A DNA stretch of 64,000 bases from Methylocella tundrae (GCF_901905185.1 NZ_CABFMQ020000131.1:118773-182772), one strand, 5' to 3'; shown: positions 42,019 through 51,228, counted from the stretch's first letter. The notes: a model not told the origin generated them from the sequence alone. Numbers and translations are program-made.

Positions 42019-43077
42019 TTGAAACCTTCTTTCCGTTTCTCGCCTCTGGCCGTCTGCGCGCTCTTCCTCGCGGCGGCTTTCGCTACGCAAAGCCTTGCGC
42101 AAGGCGCGCATCATCCCTTCGCCGTCGGCGTCAATGAGGGCGCGGCGAGCGCCACGGGCTTCAGTGGCTGGCTTCTGGCTCAGGAGAGCGGCTTTTATCG
42201 TCTGTTGACGGGCGCGATCCGCGCCGCGCGGGAGAGCGCCTCCGCCGGCTGGACCCTCGCCGGGCTCAGCTTCGGCTACGGCGTTTTTCATGCGGCGGGG
42301 CCCGGTCACGGCAAGGCGGTGATCGCCTCCTACATGGTCGCCAACGAACGGGTTTTACGCCGCGGGCTAGTGATTTGCCTCGCTGCGGCGCTGCTGCAAG
42401 GTTTCGTGGCCGTGGCGCTGGTCGGCGTCGCCTTTCTCATGCTGGGGACCACGGCCAAACATATGACGGCCGCCGCCAATGTGATCGAGATTGCGAGCTA
42501 TGCGGGCGTCATCATCCTCGGCGCGATGCTGCTTGCCGCCAAAGGCGCCGCGGTCGTCGCCCTTTGGCGGCAGGCGCCCGCACGGAAGCTCGCGCCTGAG
42601 CTCGCGGGCGCCTTTGGTCCGGCGCTCGCGGCCGGAGGCATGAGCGCGCGCTTCTTCGCCGATGATTGCAGCGCGGCGCATATGCATGGGCCGGATTGCG
42701 GCCATTTTCATGCGGCCGATCCGGCAACGCTCGACGCGGGATTTTCCTGGAAGAAGGCTTTGCTCACCGTCGCGGCGGCCGGATCACGGCCCTGTTCGGG
42801 CGCCATTCTCGTCCTTGTCTTCGCCTCCGCGCAGGATATTTTTCTTGCCGGCTGCGGCGCGGTGCTGGCGATGTCGCTAGGCGTTGCGATCACGACCGGC
42901 GCGCTTGCCACATCGGCTGTCTTCGCCAAAAAGGCGGCTGCGCGCTTCGTCGGCGCTGATTCATGGCGGGCGATGATGGCAGGGCGCCTGTTTGAGGCGG
43001 CGGCCGCGCTGGCGGTGCTCGTCTTTGGCCTCGCCTTGCTCATGACGACCCTTTCGGGCGGCGTGATGCGCGGCTAG
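42019..43077 (+). CDS. Nickel/cobalt efflux transporter (NicO/RcnA-like)
   Basis: A 352-residue membrane protein for export of nickel or cobalt. I chose the TTG at 42019, which has a GGAGGG site five bases upstream and starts a signal-like helix (KPSFRFSPLAVCALFLAAAFA). FHAAGPGHGKAVI supplies the H-x5-HG metal motif, and a His/Cys/Asp-rich loop (DDCSAAHMHGPDCGHFHAAD, about residues 215-235) is the cytosolic metal sensor region typical of RcnA. The SRPCSGAILVLVFA helix is also conserved. The paired DUF1007 gene supports metal transport. No rcnR-like regulator is adjacent. Confidence 0.88.
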   Translation: MKPSFRFSPLAVCALFLAAAFATQSLAQGAHHPFAVGVNEGAASATGFSGWLLAQESGFYRLLTGAIRAARESASAGWTLAGLSFGYGVFHAAGPGHGKAVIASYMVANERVLRRGLVICLAAALLQGFVAVALVGVAFLMLGTTAKHMTAAANVIEIASYAGVIILGAMLLAAKGAAVVALWRQAPARKLAPELAGAFGPALAAGGMSARFFADDCSAAHMHGPDCGHFHAADPATLDAGFSWKKALLTVAAAGSRPCSGAILVLVFASAQDIFLAGCGAVLAMSLGVAITTGALATSAVFAKKAAARFVGADSWRAMMAGRLFEAAAALAVLVFGLALLMTTLSGGVMRG

Positions 43078-43103
43078 GCCCACGGCTTACAAGAGAGCTC
43101 GGC

Positions 43104-43682
43104 ATGACGCGGCGCTTGCGGATTTATCTTGCCGGCCCTGAGGTCTTTCTGCCGGATGCGAAAGCAGCCGGCGAGCGCAAGACGGCGCTTTGCGCGCAAT
43201 ACGGCTTTGAAGGGTTGTTTCCTCTTGAAAGCGAGGCTCTCGACGATGGCGTCGAGAGGAGCCTCTCGATCTATCGCGCAAATCGCGGGATGATTTTGGC
43301 CGCCGATGGCGCAATCTTCAATCTGACGCCTTTTCGCGGACCGAGCGCGGACGCGGGAACGGTCTTCGAACTGGGGCTTTGCGCCGGTCTCGGCAAGCCG
43401 GTTTTCGCCTATAGCAACGAGGACGGCGCGCTGCTCGACCGCATGAAACGCGACATGGGCGCAACTTTCGACGCCGCAACAGGACGCTGGCGCGACGCTC
43501 TCGGCATGACGATCGAAGATTTCGGGCATGCCGATAATCTGATGCTTGGCGGCTGTCTCACCGAGCAGGGGCGGCGCCTGACGCAGCGCCGGACCGCGCC
43601 AGATGAGCGTTTCACGGACCTGTCCGGGTTCAGGCTGTGCCTTGAGCACGCGGCGCAGCATTTCCGCGTCGCGCTCGAATAA
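43104..43682 (+). CDS. Nucleoside 2-deoxyribosyltransferase family protein
   Basis: A 192-residue protein with the family start RIYLAGPEVFLPDA, the FNLTPFRGPSADAGTVFELGLCAGLGKPVFAY core with the catalytic glutamate in FELG, and an NLMLGG segment near the C-terminus. Members transfer deoxyribose between bases or hydrolyse nucleotides. It fits nucleotide salvage together with cdd, though that gene lies 9 kb away. The gene is 26 bases downstream of the nickel exporter but probably unrelated to it. Confidence 0.88.
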   Translation: MTRRLRIYLAGPEVFLPDAKAAGERKTALCAQYGFEGLFPLESEALDDGVERSLSIYRANRGMILAADGAIFNLTPFRGPSADAGTVFELGLCAGLGKPVFAYSNEDGALLDRMKRDMGATFDAATGRWRDALGMTIEDFGHADNLMLGGCLTEQGRRLTQRRTAPDERFTDLSGFRLCLEHAAQHFRVALE

Positions 43683-43721
43683 AAGGCGGGATGGCGCGGC
43701 GCGAGTCTCTTTGGCCGAAGA

Positions 43722-44948
43722 TCAGGCGTTCGCTTTTTGCCCGCGCAAAGCCTCGACGCCGGGCAGCAGCTTGCCTTCCAGCCATTCGAGGAAGGCGCCC
43801 CCGGCCGTCGACACATAAGTGAAGTCGTTGAATGCATGGGCCATATTGAGGGCCGCGATCGTGTCGCCGCCGCCGGCGATGGTTTGCAGCGAATGGGTCC
43901 GCGTCAGTTCCGCGGCGACCTTTGCGATCGCCACGGTCCCCACCTCGAAGGGCGGGGTCTCGAAAGCGCCGAGCGGGCCGTTCCAGACGACGGTCCTGGC
44001 GGCTGCGAGGATGCCGACGACCTTTGAAATGGTGCGCGGGCCGATATCGAGAATCATGTCGTTTTCGCCGATCTGGTCGATATCGACGGCGCGAGTTTGC
44101 GCATTGGCTTCAAACCTCGTCGAGACGATGGCGTCGACCGGCAGCACGAGCTGACAATTGGCGGCGTCCGCGTCGGCGATGATTTTCCGCGCCGTTTCGG
44201 CAAGCTGCGTCTCGCAGATCGACTTGCCGACGTTCTTGCCGCTGGCGGAAAGGAAGGTGTTGGCCATGCCGCCGCCGATGAACAGAAATTCGACCCGGCG
44301 CATCAGATTGCCGAGAAGTTCGAGTTTGGTCGAGACCTTGGCGCCGCCGACGATTGCCGCCATCGGACGCTCCGGATGCGCCAGCATTCCGGTCAGCATT
44401 TCGAGTTCGCGCTGCATCGTGCGCCCGGCGTAGGCCGGCAATTTATGGGCGATGCCTTCGGTCGAGGCGTGCGCGCGATGCGAGGTCGAGAAGGCGTCGT
44501 TGACGTAAAGATCGCCGAGTTCGGCGAGCTGCTCGACAAAGGCCGGATCGTTTTTGGTTTCGCCGGCATGGAAACGGGTGTTCTCGAGCAGCAGAATGTC
44601 GCCGTTGCGCAAGGCCGCGACGGCGCTCTTGGCGACGGGGCCAACGCAATCGGAGGCGAAGAACACCATGTGGCGGAGTTCGTGTTCGAGCGCCACCGCG
44701 ACCGATTTCAGCGACGTTTCCGCCTCCGGCCCATCCTTCGGGCGGCCAAGATGCGAGAGAATGATGACCTTGCCGCCCTTTTCCGAAATTTCGCGGATGT
44801 TCGACAGGACGCGGTCGATGCGGGTCAGATCGGTGATCCGGCCGTTTTCCATCGGCACGTTGAGATCGACGCGCACGAGTACCCTCTTACTCGCCAGAAC
44901 AGCGTCGTCGAGAGTTGGAAAGGGCGAAGAAGAGCCTGATCTCGTCAT
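43722..44948 (-). CDS. pgk: Phosphoglycerate kinase
   Basis: A 408-residue glycolytic kinase forming 3-phosphoglycerate and ATP. RVDLNVPMENGRITD with the substrate-binding arginine, LSHLGRPKDG, LENTRFHAGE, and GGAKVSTKLELL are characteristic. The C-terminal ATP-binding region (TIAGGGDTIAALN, STAGGAFLEWLEGK) is present. The ATG at 44948 overlaps the gap stop by four bases, so pgk is translated from the gap-pgk message. fba, the usual third gene, is missing here. Confidence 0.97.
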   Translation of the reverse strand: MTRSGSSSPFPTLDDAVLASKRVLVRVDLNVPMENGRITDLTRIDRVLSNIREISEKGGKVIILSHLGRPKDGPEAETSLKSVAVALEHELRHMVFFASDCVGPVAKSAVAALRNGDILLLENTRFHAGETKNDPAFVEQLAELGDLYVNDAFSTSHRAHASTEGIAHKLPAYAGRTMQRELEMLTGMLAHPERPMAAIVGGAKVSTKLELLGNLMRRVEFLFIGGGMANTFLSASGKNVGKSICETQLAETARKIIADADAANCQLVLPVDAIVSTRFEANAQTRAVDIDQIGENDMILDIGPRTISKVVGILAAARTVVWNGPLGAFETPPFEVGTVAIAKVAAELTRTHSLQTIAGGGDTIAALNMAHAFNDFTYVSTAGGAFLEWLEGKLLPGVEALRGQKANA

Positions 44949-45952
44949 AGGAGTTTCCCCATTGCGACCGCGGTGTCGATCATCCTGTTCGAGAAACCCC
45001 ACTCATTGTCGTACCAGGACAGCACGCGAACGAAGGTTCCGTCGATGACGCGGGTCTGGTCGACATGGAAGATCGACGAATGTGAATCATGGTTGAAATC
45101 GGCCGATACATTGGGGCTTTCGGTATAGCCGAGGATGCCCTTCAGCTCCGCACCCGCCGCTCGTTTCACCGCCTCGGTGATTTCCGCCGCGCTGGTCGGC
45201 CGGCTGGCGTTGAATTTGAAATCGACCACGGAGACGTTCGGCGTCGGCACGCGGATCGACGACCCGTCGAGCTTGCCGTTGAGTTCGGGCAGAACGAGGC
45301 CGACCGCCTTGGCGGCGCCGGTCGATGTCGGGATCATGGAGAGCGCCGCGGCCCTCGCGCGATAAAGATCCTTATGCAGCGTGTCGAGCGTCGGCTGGTC
45401 GCCGGTATAGGAATGGATCGTCGTCATGAAGCCCCTCTCGATGCCGATGGCGTCGTTCAGCACTTTGGCGATCGGGGCGAGGCAGTTCGTCGTGCAGGAC
45501 GCATTGGAGACGACGAGATGTTCAGGGGTCAGCTTCAAATGATTGACGCCGAAGACGACGGTAAGGTCGGCCTTGTCGCCGGGCGCCGAGATCAGCACGC
45601 GCTTCGCCCCGGCCTTGAGATGGGCGGCGGCCTTATCACGCGAGGTGAAAATGCCCGTGCATTCGAGCGCAATATCGACGCCGAGGTCTTTATGCGGCAG
45701 TTCGGCCGGATCTCTGACCGCCGTGACCTTGATCGGGCCGCCGCCGAGATCGATCGTGTCGCCGCTGACCTTGACCTCGCCTGGGAACCTGCCATGAACC
45801 GAGTCGAAGCGAAGGAGATGGGCGTTCGTCTCGACCGGACCCAGATCGTTGATTGCGACGACCTTTATGTCCGTGCGTCCGGACTCGGCGATCGCCCGCA
45901 GTACGTTGCGTCCGATTCGACCAAATCCATTGATCGCGACTTTGACCGCCAT
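44945..45952 (-). CDS. gap: Glyceraldehyde-3-phosphate dehydrogenase, type I
   Basis: A 335-residue NAD-dependent enzyme. NGFGRIGRNVLRA is the Rossmann motif, C153 in SNASCTTNCLAP is the catalytic cysteine, and SWYDNEWGFSNRM near the C-terminus is diagnostic. It is the first gene of a gap-pgk pair with an ATGA overlap. The 541 bases upstream hold no gene on this strand. tkt, often upstream in this group, is not in the window. Confidence 0.97.
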   Translation of the reverse strand: MAVKVAINGFGRIGRNVLRAIAESGRTDIKVVAINDLGPVETNAHLLRFDSVHGRFPGEVKVSGDTIDLGGGPIKVTAVRDPAELPHKDLGVDIALECTGIFTSRDKAAAHLKAGAKRVLISAPGDKADLTVVFGVNHLKLTPEHLVVSNASCTTNCLAPIAKVLNDAIGIERGFMTTIHSYTGDQPTLDTLHKDLYRARAAALSMIPTSTGAAKAVGLVLPELNGKLDGSSIRVPTPNVSVVDFKFNASRPTSAAEITEAVKRAAGAELKGILGYTESPNVSADFNHDSHSSIFHVDQTRVIDGTFVRVLSWYDNEWGFSNRMIDTAVAMGKLL

Positions 45953-46493
45953 CCGATGTGCTCCTTACTTGGCCCCGGCCCTCTCTCGCGAGGACCTCCG
46001 AGTTTGCGCTTCATTCACGCAAATTGTGATATGTCGCGCAATTTCCAAGCCGTCAACTTGGCAAATGGCCGGCGGTTGCAAGAGACGCGAGAGTGGCTCG
46101 CGCGGTCATCAGGCCTCCCGCAGCCCTCCGGAGGGGCGAAGGCGAGGATTGCTCGGCGCGCAGCCGCGACGCCCCCAAAAGTCATTCTGCCCTTGCGCTC
46201 AAGATAATCCGGCCGTTCACGAGTGGAACCCGGGCGACGAGAACCAGTTGCCATACTAATGGTTTTACTTTGACGACATCGGCTATGCTGGAGTCAACGT
46301 CCGGTCTATGTTTCCTTAGGTCGCACCCTCGTTCGGCTTGGCCGGCTCGCGGCAATTCCATCGCGACTATGACAGAGCGCCCGGCCATTGTATCAACGCA
46401 TGCGTGCATCGACGTCTGAGCGGGCCGGCCCCCGCTCCTTGGGCGCTGGGGATGGAATCATGGCTTTATCGCAAAGCGGGACGGGAATGCAGT
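45953..46493. other. Long intergenic region without a recognised gene
   Basis: 541 bases separate the divergent gap and DUF4164 genes. The region contains the two promoters. I examined it for tRNA, riboswitch and small-protein genes and saw none that I can support. Confidence 0.5.
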
Positions 46494-46781
46494 ATGGACA
46501 CTCCTGAACGTCTTGACGCCGCCTTGAAGCGGCTCGCGTCCGCGTTGGAGAAGCTCGAGGCCGCGAGCGAGCGGCGGGCGGGAGCGGACGCGCTGCGCTC
46601 AAATCTCGAAGAAGAGCTGGCCGTGATGCAGGATGACCGCTCCCGTCTCGCCGTCGAGCTCGACGGGGCGCTGGCGCGTTCGATCTCTCTCGAAACGGCG
46701 AATGAGGAAGTTGCGCGCAGACTGAAAGGAGCCAATGCTGCGATCAAAGCCGTCGTGGCCACGGTCGAGGACGAAAGCTAA
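46494..46781 (+). CDS. DUF4164 family coiled-coil protein
   Basis: A 95-residue protein, almost all heptad-rich coiled coil (MDTPERLDAALKRLASALEKLE, LEEELAVMQDDRSRLAVELD). It matches DUF4164, which precedes zapA in Rhizobiales. The position suggests a role with cell-division protein ZapA, itself a coiled-coil protein, but no function is proven. The ATG at 46494 is the start; it has a GGGAATG region just before. zapA starts 77 bases after the stop. Confidence 0.8.
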   Translation: MDTPERLDAALKRLASALEKLEAASERRAGADALRSNLEEELAVMQDDRSRLAVELDGALARSISLETANEEVARRLKGANAAIKAVVATVEDES

Positions 46782-46858
46782 AATAGCGCGCACCGGCGGC
46801 GGTGACCCCCGAGATCGTCGAAACCGACCGATTATGCTTTATGCGAGGAGCTTCAGCG

Positions 46859-47233
46859 ATGGCGCAAGTTGCCATGACGATCGCCGGAAGGGTCTACCGG
46901 GTCGCTTGTGACGAGGGCGAGGAAGCCCATCTCGACGAGCTTGCGAAAAAGGTCGATGGCCAGATTTCGGTCATGCGGGAAAAATTCGGTGAAATGGGCG
47001 ATCAGCGACTAACCGTCATGGCGGCGGTGACGATCGCCGATGAACTTTTCGAATCAAACCGCCGCGCCGGCCAACTCGAAGCCGAGCTTTCGCAGCTGAA
47101 GGATCATGTCGCAGGCGCGCTCAACGGGCGCGAGGCCTGGATCGACGCCGTCGCGCTCTCGCTCGACGAAACGGCCTCGCGGATCGAGGCGCTGGCGCAG
47201 GAACTCAATGGCGCCGTTCGCGGCGAAGACTGA
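46859..47233 (+). CDS. zapA: Cell division protein ZapA
   Basis: A 124-residue FtsZ-ring stabiliser. The N-terminal AMTIAGRVYRVACDEGEEAHLDELAKKVDGQI is the globular dimerisation head, and the C-terminal half is the tetramerising coiled coil. The ATG at 46859 has a GCGAGGAG site eight bases upstream. It is followed directly by the 6S RNA gene, the classic zapA-ssrS-5-FCL arrangement. Confidence 0.92.
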   Translation: MAQVAMTIAGRVYRVACDEGEEAHLDELAKKVDGQISVMREKFGEMGDQRLTVMAAVTIADELFESNRRAGQLEAELSQLKDHVAGALNGREAWIDAVALSLDETASRIEALAQELNGAVRGED

Positions 47234-47290
47234 TTTGCTGCGCGAACCCTCTGGCGTTTTGCCTCGGCGCCCCCTAGATTGCAGGGGCGG

Positions 47291-47447
47291 AGCTGCGGGG
47301 TGCGTGCTGGATCAGTAACCCGGGGCCTTATCGATCTCAAAGGGAGCTGTCCCTGGCCTTGCCCGTGGGCTTGGCCACATGGCGCCCACCTACGTTGTAG
47401 GTTCCCGGGATCGATATCCCACGGCCATCGCGGCCCCGCACTTTTTG
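47291..47447 (+). ncRNA. ssrS: 6S RNA
   Basis: The gene lies between zapA and the 5-formyl-THF cyclo-ligase gene, its standard place in proteobacteria. A closing stem forms between CTGCGGGG (47293-47300) and CCCCGCA (47434-47440). An internal CCCGGG/CCCGGG pairing flanks the central bulge, which holds GGGAGCTGTCCCTGG, and TTTTT follows the closing stem. The 157-base length is right. 6S RNA binds sigma-70 RNA polymerase and lowers transcription in stationary phase. The exact ends are estimates. Confidence 0.88.
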
Positions 47448-47485
47448 TTGGATTTCTCGAAAAAGAGACCTCGGCCCTCGCCATA

Positions 47486-48079
47486 ATGCAGCCCCCTCAT
47501 CCGAAAGCCGTTCTGCGCTCCGAGGCTCTGGCGCGCCGGCGCGCGTCCCGCAGCGTCGATCCCGTCGCATTCGCCGAGCATCTCGCCTCCGCGGGCTCGT
47601 CGCTTGTCGCCGAACTGCGCCCTGGCATCGTCTCGGCCTATTTCTCCCTGCGTGATGAGGCCTCCACCATGCCTCTTTTGGAAACGCTCGCGGCGTCCGG
47701 GGTTTTGACGGCCCTGCCGATTACGGGGCCGCGCGGCACGCCGCTCGTTTTCCGGCTGTGGCGTCCGGGCGATGCGCTGGTGGAAGGCAAAATGGGCATT
47801 TCCGAGCCGTCTCCCGCGGCGGCCGAAGTCGCGCCCGATCTCCTGTTCGTGCCTCTCGCGGCCTTTGACCGGACAGGGCACAGGATCGGCTATGGCGCCG
47901 GATACTACGACCGCACGCTGGCCGCTCTGCGCGCGCGAAAAAAGATCTTCGCGGTCGGGGTCGCCTACGCCAGCCAGGAAACGCAAAAAATCCCGCATGA
48001 AGATCATGACCAGCGGCTCGACTTTGTGCTAACCGAAGAGGGATTGATCGACTGCCGCAGCGTTTTGCCGTTCCCCTGA
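47486..48079 (+). CDS. 5-Formyltetrahydrofolate cyclo-ligase
   Basis: A 197-residue enzyme that converts 5-formyl-THF to 5,10-methenyl-THF with ATP, recycling folate. YGAGYYDRTLA is the diagnostic motif and the DLLFVPLAAFD segment precedes it. The ATG at 47486 lies 39 bases after the 6S RNA end; the longer frame from 47279 overlaps the RNA and is not a gene start. Folate recycling is relevant for serine-cycle C1 metabolism. Confidence 0.92.
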   Translation: MQPPHPKAVLRSEALARRRASRSVDPVAFAEHLASAGSSLVAELRPGIVSAYFSLRDEASTMPLLETLAASGVLTALPITGPRGTPLVFRLWRPGDALVEGKMGISEPSPAAAEVAPDLLFVPLAAFDRTGHRIGYGAGYYDRTLAALRARKKIFAVGVAYASQETQKIPHEDHDQRLDFVLTEEGLIDCRSVLPFP

Positions 48080-48164
48080 GATCCCCGAACGTCAGTCGCG
48101 TGGCTGCTTTTTCGCATTTTTCTGTCGCAAAGCCTTGCCCGCGGCGGCGGAAGGGGCTTCTTTG

Positions 48165-48992
48165 ATGGATAGAAACATGCGTCTTCTCTTCATTGGCGAC
48201 GTCGTTGGCCGCGCCGGACGCATCGCTGTTGTCGATCAATTGCCGAAACTGCGGCTCGCGTGGGGCCTCGATTTCGTTGTCGTCAATGGCGAGAACGCCG
48301 CCGGCGGCTTTGGCGTCACAGAGTCGATCTGCGACCAGTTTTTGAGCGCCGGGGCCGATTGCGTGACGCTTGGCAATCATTCCTTCGACCAGCGCGAGGC
48401 GCTCGTCTTTATCGCCCGTCAGCCTCGCCTGATCCGGCCGGTCAATTATCCGCGCGGAACGCCGGGCAAGGGCGCCAATCTGTTTGAAACGGCCACGGGC
48501 GCGCGCGTGCTTGTCGTCAATATTTTAGGCCGCGTTTTCATGGACCCGCTCGATGATCCCTTCGCGGCCATCGAGCGCGAACTTGAAGCCTGTCCCCTTG
48601 GCGTTGGCTGCGACGCCGCGATCGTCGATTTTCATGGCGAGGCCTCGAGCGAGAAACAGGCCTTCGGCCATTTCGTGGACGGTCGCGTCTCGCTGGTCGT
48701 CGGCACGCACACGCATGTGCCGACCGCCGATTACCAGATCCTGCGCCAGCGCACGGCCTATATGACCGACGCCGGAATGACGGGCGATTATGATTCCGTC
48801 ATCGGCATGGACAAGGAGGAGCCGCTGCGCCGCTTCACGACCAAGATCCCGGCCTCGCGCTTCGAGCCCGCCTCCGGCCCCGCGACCCTCTGCGGCGTCG
48901 CGGTCGAACTCGACGCGCGTGGTCTCGCGGCGAAGATCGCGCCGGTCCGCATCGGCGGCCGGCTGACGGAGGCGCGGCCGGATTTTTGGTAG
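48165..48992 (+). CDS. TIGR00282 family metallophosphoesterase (YmdB-like)
   Basis: A 275-residue phosphodiesterase. The dinuclear metal site is spread over FIGDVVGRAG, VNGENAAGG, LGNHSFDQ and VGTHTHVPTAD. The Bacillus homologue YmdB hydrolyses 2',3'-cyclic nucleotides. The ATG at 48165 has a GGAAGGGG site; the ATG at 48177 is an alternative. It is a usual downstream neighbour of 5-FCL in this group, 85 bases away. Confidence 0.9.
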   Translation: MDRNMRLLFIGDVVGRAGRIAVVDQLPKLRLAWGLDFVVVNGENAAGGFGVTESICDQFLSAGADCVTLGNHSFDQREALVFIARQPRLIRPVNYPRGTPGKGANLFETATGARVLVVNILGRVFMDPLDDPFAAIERELEACPLGVGCDAAIVDFHGEASSEKQAFGHFVDGRVSLVVGTHTHVPTADYQILRQRTAYMTDAGMTGDYDSVIGMDKEEPLRRFTTKIPASRFEPASGPATLCGVAVELDARGLAAKIAPVRIGGRLTEARPDFW

Positions 48993-49249
48993 GCGGGGCG
49001 AAGGCTCTCAGGATAGCTACGCAGCGCCTCGGCTGAAGACAGCAGTCTGCCGGAAACAGAGACTGATCCGATTGCTGATCTCCCGTCTTCGGCTCGCCGG
49101 GCGGCATGGGCCTCAAGCAAAGAACAAAACTCTCTGGAACCTTTGAGGGGCTTAGCTCTTTAGGTGAGCAGAAAATAATCTGTCGTCTTTGGGGGGCCGA
49201 TCAGTTCAATATCTGATAGGCCGCCAATACTCATTGGGGGAAGAGAAGA

Positions 49250-49609
49250 ATGGATAAAAAAATCATTGGCCTTGTCGGAGCGATGTCTGCTCTCGGCGCC
49301 CTTGCGCAGGCGGCAAACGCCACCCCATTGAGCGCGACCGAAGTACTAAAAGTCGATTCGTTTGGAGACTTACTTGAGCCGATCCCAAACGCCATCGCTC
49401 TTCTTCGCGTTGTCGACGCAGCGCAAGCAACTGCATCCGATGAGCAAAGCGCGTCTAAACCAGCGGAGGCGCAACTCGCACAATATTATAACCATCACCA
49501 CCACCATCATCATCATCATCGCGCCTGGCGCCACGCTATTCCTCCCGTCGGCCCCGGCTATCGCCACCACCACCACCACCACCACCACTACTACCGTCAG
49601 GAATATTAG
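49250..49609 (+). CDS. Secreted histidine-tract protein
   Basis: A 119-residue protein with a signal peptide (residues 1-24, ending ANA). The mature part is neutral until residue 80, and the last 40 residues contain two tracts of nine and eight consecutive histidines separated by RAWRHAIPPVGPGYR. The tracts are coded by CAT/CAC repeats. Such a tail can bind Ni, Cu, Zn or lanthanide ions in the periplasm. A GGGGAAGAGAAG ribosome-binding region precedes the ATG. It is not adjacent to the nickel exporter (6 kb away). A metal store or buffer is an inference. Confidence 0.75.
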   Translation: MDKKIIGLVGAMSALGALAQAANATPLSATEVLKVDSFGDLLEPIPNAIALLRVVDAAQATASDEQSASKPAEAQLAQYYNHHHHHHHHHRAWRHAIPPVGPGYRHHHHHHHHYYRQEY

Positions 49610-49931
49610 CTGTTGGGTACGCGGCTGAGGCCGATGTTTGACCCCTCGTGACCTTGGCGGATGAGCGTCCCGTGTCGCTGATGTTGGCGAAGCATTTGAG
49701 CGGGTGAGTCTAACGGGTCTCAACTTGCTGTCTGGCCCCAGCTTGTGTTCTCGCGTCGACCCGGGAACATGCTTGCCAACAAATTTCCCGAGATTAAAGT
49801 AGCAGCGGCGCACGTCTGTCCGGAGTTCAATATGCTGGCGCTTACGCGCAGTATTATTGATCTTCAATAATTATCAGAATTTCGCGCGAAGGGACCGGCA
49901 GATCACGAAAGTATTTTCGCGAAATGAAACC
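49610..49931. other. Intergenic region without a recognised feature
   Basis: 322 bases between two secreted-protein genes. It contains an ATTATTGATCTTCAATAATTATCAG AT-rich patch near 49850-49880 that may be promoter-related; I found no gene or structured RNA. Confidence 0.45.
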
Positions 49932-50963
49932 ATGCACGCCATAAAACTCAGGCGACGGCGATTTCGCGCGCACGGTTTTGCAGCCCTTTGGGCCATGCTG
50001 ATGCTGGGCCCGGCAGCGATGGCCGGGACGGGGCGGTCTCTGGCCTATGTCACCAATGTGAACTCAAACACAGTTTCGGTCATCGATATCGGCAACAACA
50101 ACACGTTGGTGGACACGATCCCGGTTGGCAACGGGCCGCAAGATATCGCCGTGGCGCCCGATGGGAAACATGTCTATGTCACGATTTTCGTCGACGATGG
50201 CGTATCGGTGATCGATACGGCCACAGATAGGGTGGTGAGCACGGTTCCCGTTGGAACACGCCCCGAGGGGATAGCCGTGACGCCGGACGGAAAACACCTC
50301 TATGTCGCAAATCGGGATTCCAACACCGTCTCGGTGATTGAAACGGCCGGCAACACGGTGGTGAACACTGTCCGCGTCGGAGCCGGCCCGCAGGCGATCG
50401 CGCTTTCCCCGGATGGAAAACACGCCTATGTCGCCAATCTCCGCTCCGACAATGTTTCGGTGATCGACACGGACGCAAACAGGGTGCTGAAAACGATCGC
50501 CGTGGGGACGGCTCCGGTTGCGATAGCCGTTACTCCAGATGGAAAACAGGCCTATGTCGCCAATGCGGGCCGCGCCAACCAGCCCTCCAACCTTGTTTCG
50601 GTGATAGAAACGGATGACGGCGCGGTGGCGGGCACGGTCATGGTGGGAGCGTATCCGAATGGCGTCGCCGTGACGCCAGATGGGAAATATGCCTATGTCG
50701 CGAATTTTTTCTCGGGTGACGTCTCGGTGATTGAAACGGCTGGCAAACGTGTGATGGCCCGCGTCGCCGTGGGCAATTCTCCTTCCGGCATAGCCGTGAC
50801 GCCGGATGGGCGCCAAGTCTATGTCGCCGGCGCGCCCTCCGACAGCGTTTCGGTCATCGAGACGGGCGGCAACACGGTCGCATCCACCTTTCCGGCGGGG
50901 GTGGCGGCCTTTCATCTGGGCATCACGCCGCCCCCGCCCAAGCCTCCCGCATCGCCTCTTTAA
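49932..50963 (+). CDS. YVTN-repeat beta-propeller protein, exported
   Basis: A 343-residue protein with an Arg-rich N-terminus and a signal peptide ending AAMA (about residue 31). Seven units of about 42 residues follow, each with (L/V/A)YV(T/A)N...VSVI(D/E)T...VAVGxxPxGIAVTPDGK, which is the number needed to close a seven-bladed propeller. A short proline-rich tail ends the chain. The family (often called YncE-like or surface-layer repeat proteins) has no common enzymatic role; PQQ-related beta-propeller proteins of this kind sometimes accompany methanol oxidation, but no evidence of that appears here. Confidence 0.85.
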   Translation: MHAIKLRRRRFRAHGFAALWAMLMLGPAAMAGTGRSLAYVTNVNSNTVSVIDIGNNNTLVDTIPVGNGPQDIAVAPDGKHVYVTIFVDDGVSVIDTATDRVVSTVPVGTRPEGIAVTPDGKHLYVANRDSNTVSVIETAGNTVVNTVRVGAGPQAIALSPDGKHAYVANLRSDNVSVIDTDANRVLKTIAVGTAPVAIAVTPDGKQAYVANAGRANQPSNLVSVIETDDGAVAGTVMVGAYPNGVAVTPDGKYAYVANFFSGDVSVIETAGKRVMARVAVGNSPSGIAVTPDGRQVYVAGAPSDSVSVIETGGNTVASTFPAGVAAFHLGITPPPPKPPASPL

Positions 50964-51228
50964 AGAAAGCTCGACGAGCGGACCACCCGTGAGCCCAACG
51001 GCCCGCGCAGGCTTCGTCCGCCGGTCCAGGGCAGCGCCGCACCCCGACAGTTCGGCCCCTCACGCGGCCGCGATTTGAAAATGACCACAATTCGCGCTTT
51101 AACTAAGAGCGGCGAATGGATCGACGAGGCGTGATGAAGCGATTTGGAGCGTGGCGGGGCCCTCAAACGGGATCATCTCTCAGGCCGATGAAGCGCGCAA
51201 AGCTTAAACTCCAGGGCTCCAAAGCTTG

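Noticed and set aside
47279..47485. N-terminal extension of the 5-formyl-THF cyclo-ligase frame
   Set aside because: It reads through the 6S RNA gene, gives a non-conserved Trp/Pro/Cys-rich peptide, and the ATG at 47486 gives the normal family length.
49480..49610. Short tandem repeats that could suggest a CRISPR-like or satellite array
   Set aside because: They are in-frame CAC/CAT codons encoding the two histidine tracts; there are no spacers and no cas genes.
49932..50963. Regular DNA-level repeats of about 126 bases
   Set aside because: They follow the seven YVTN protein repeats and are explained by the coding sequence.
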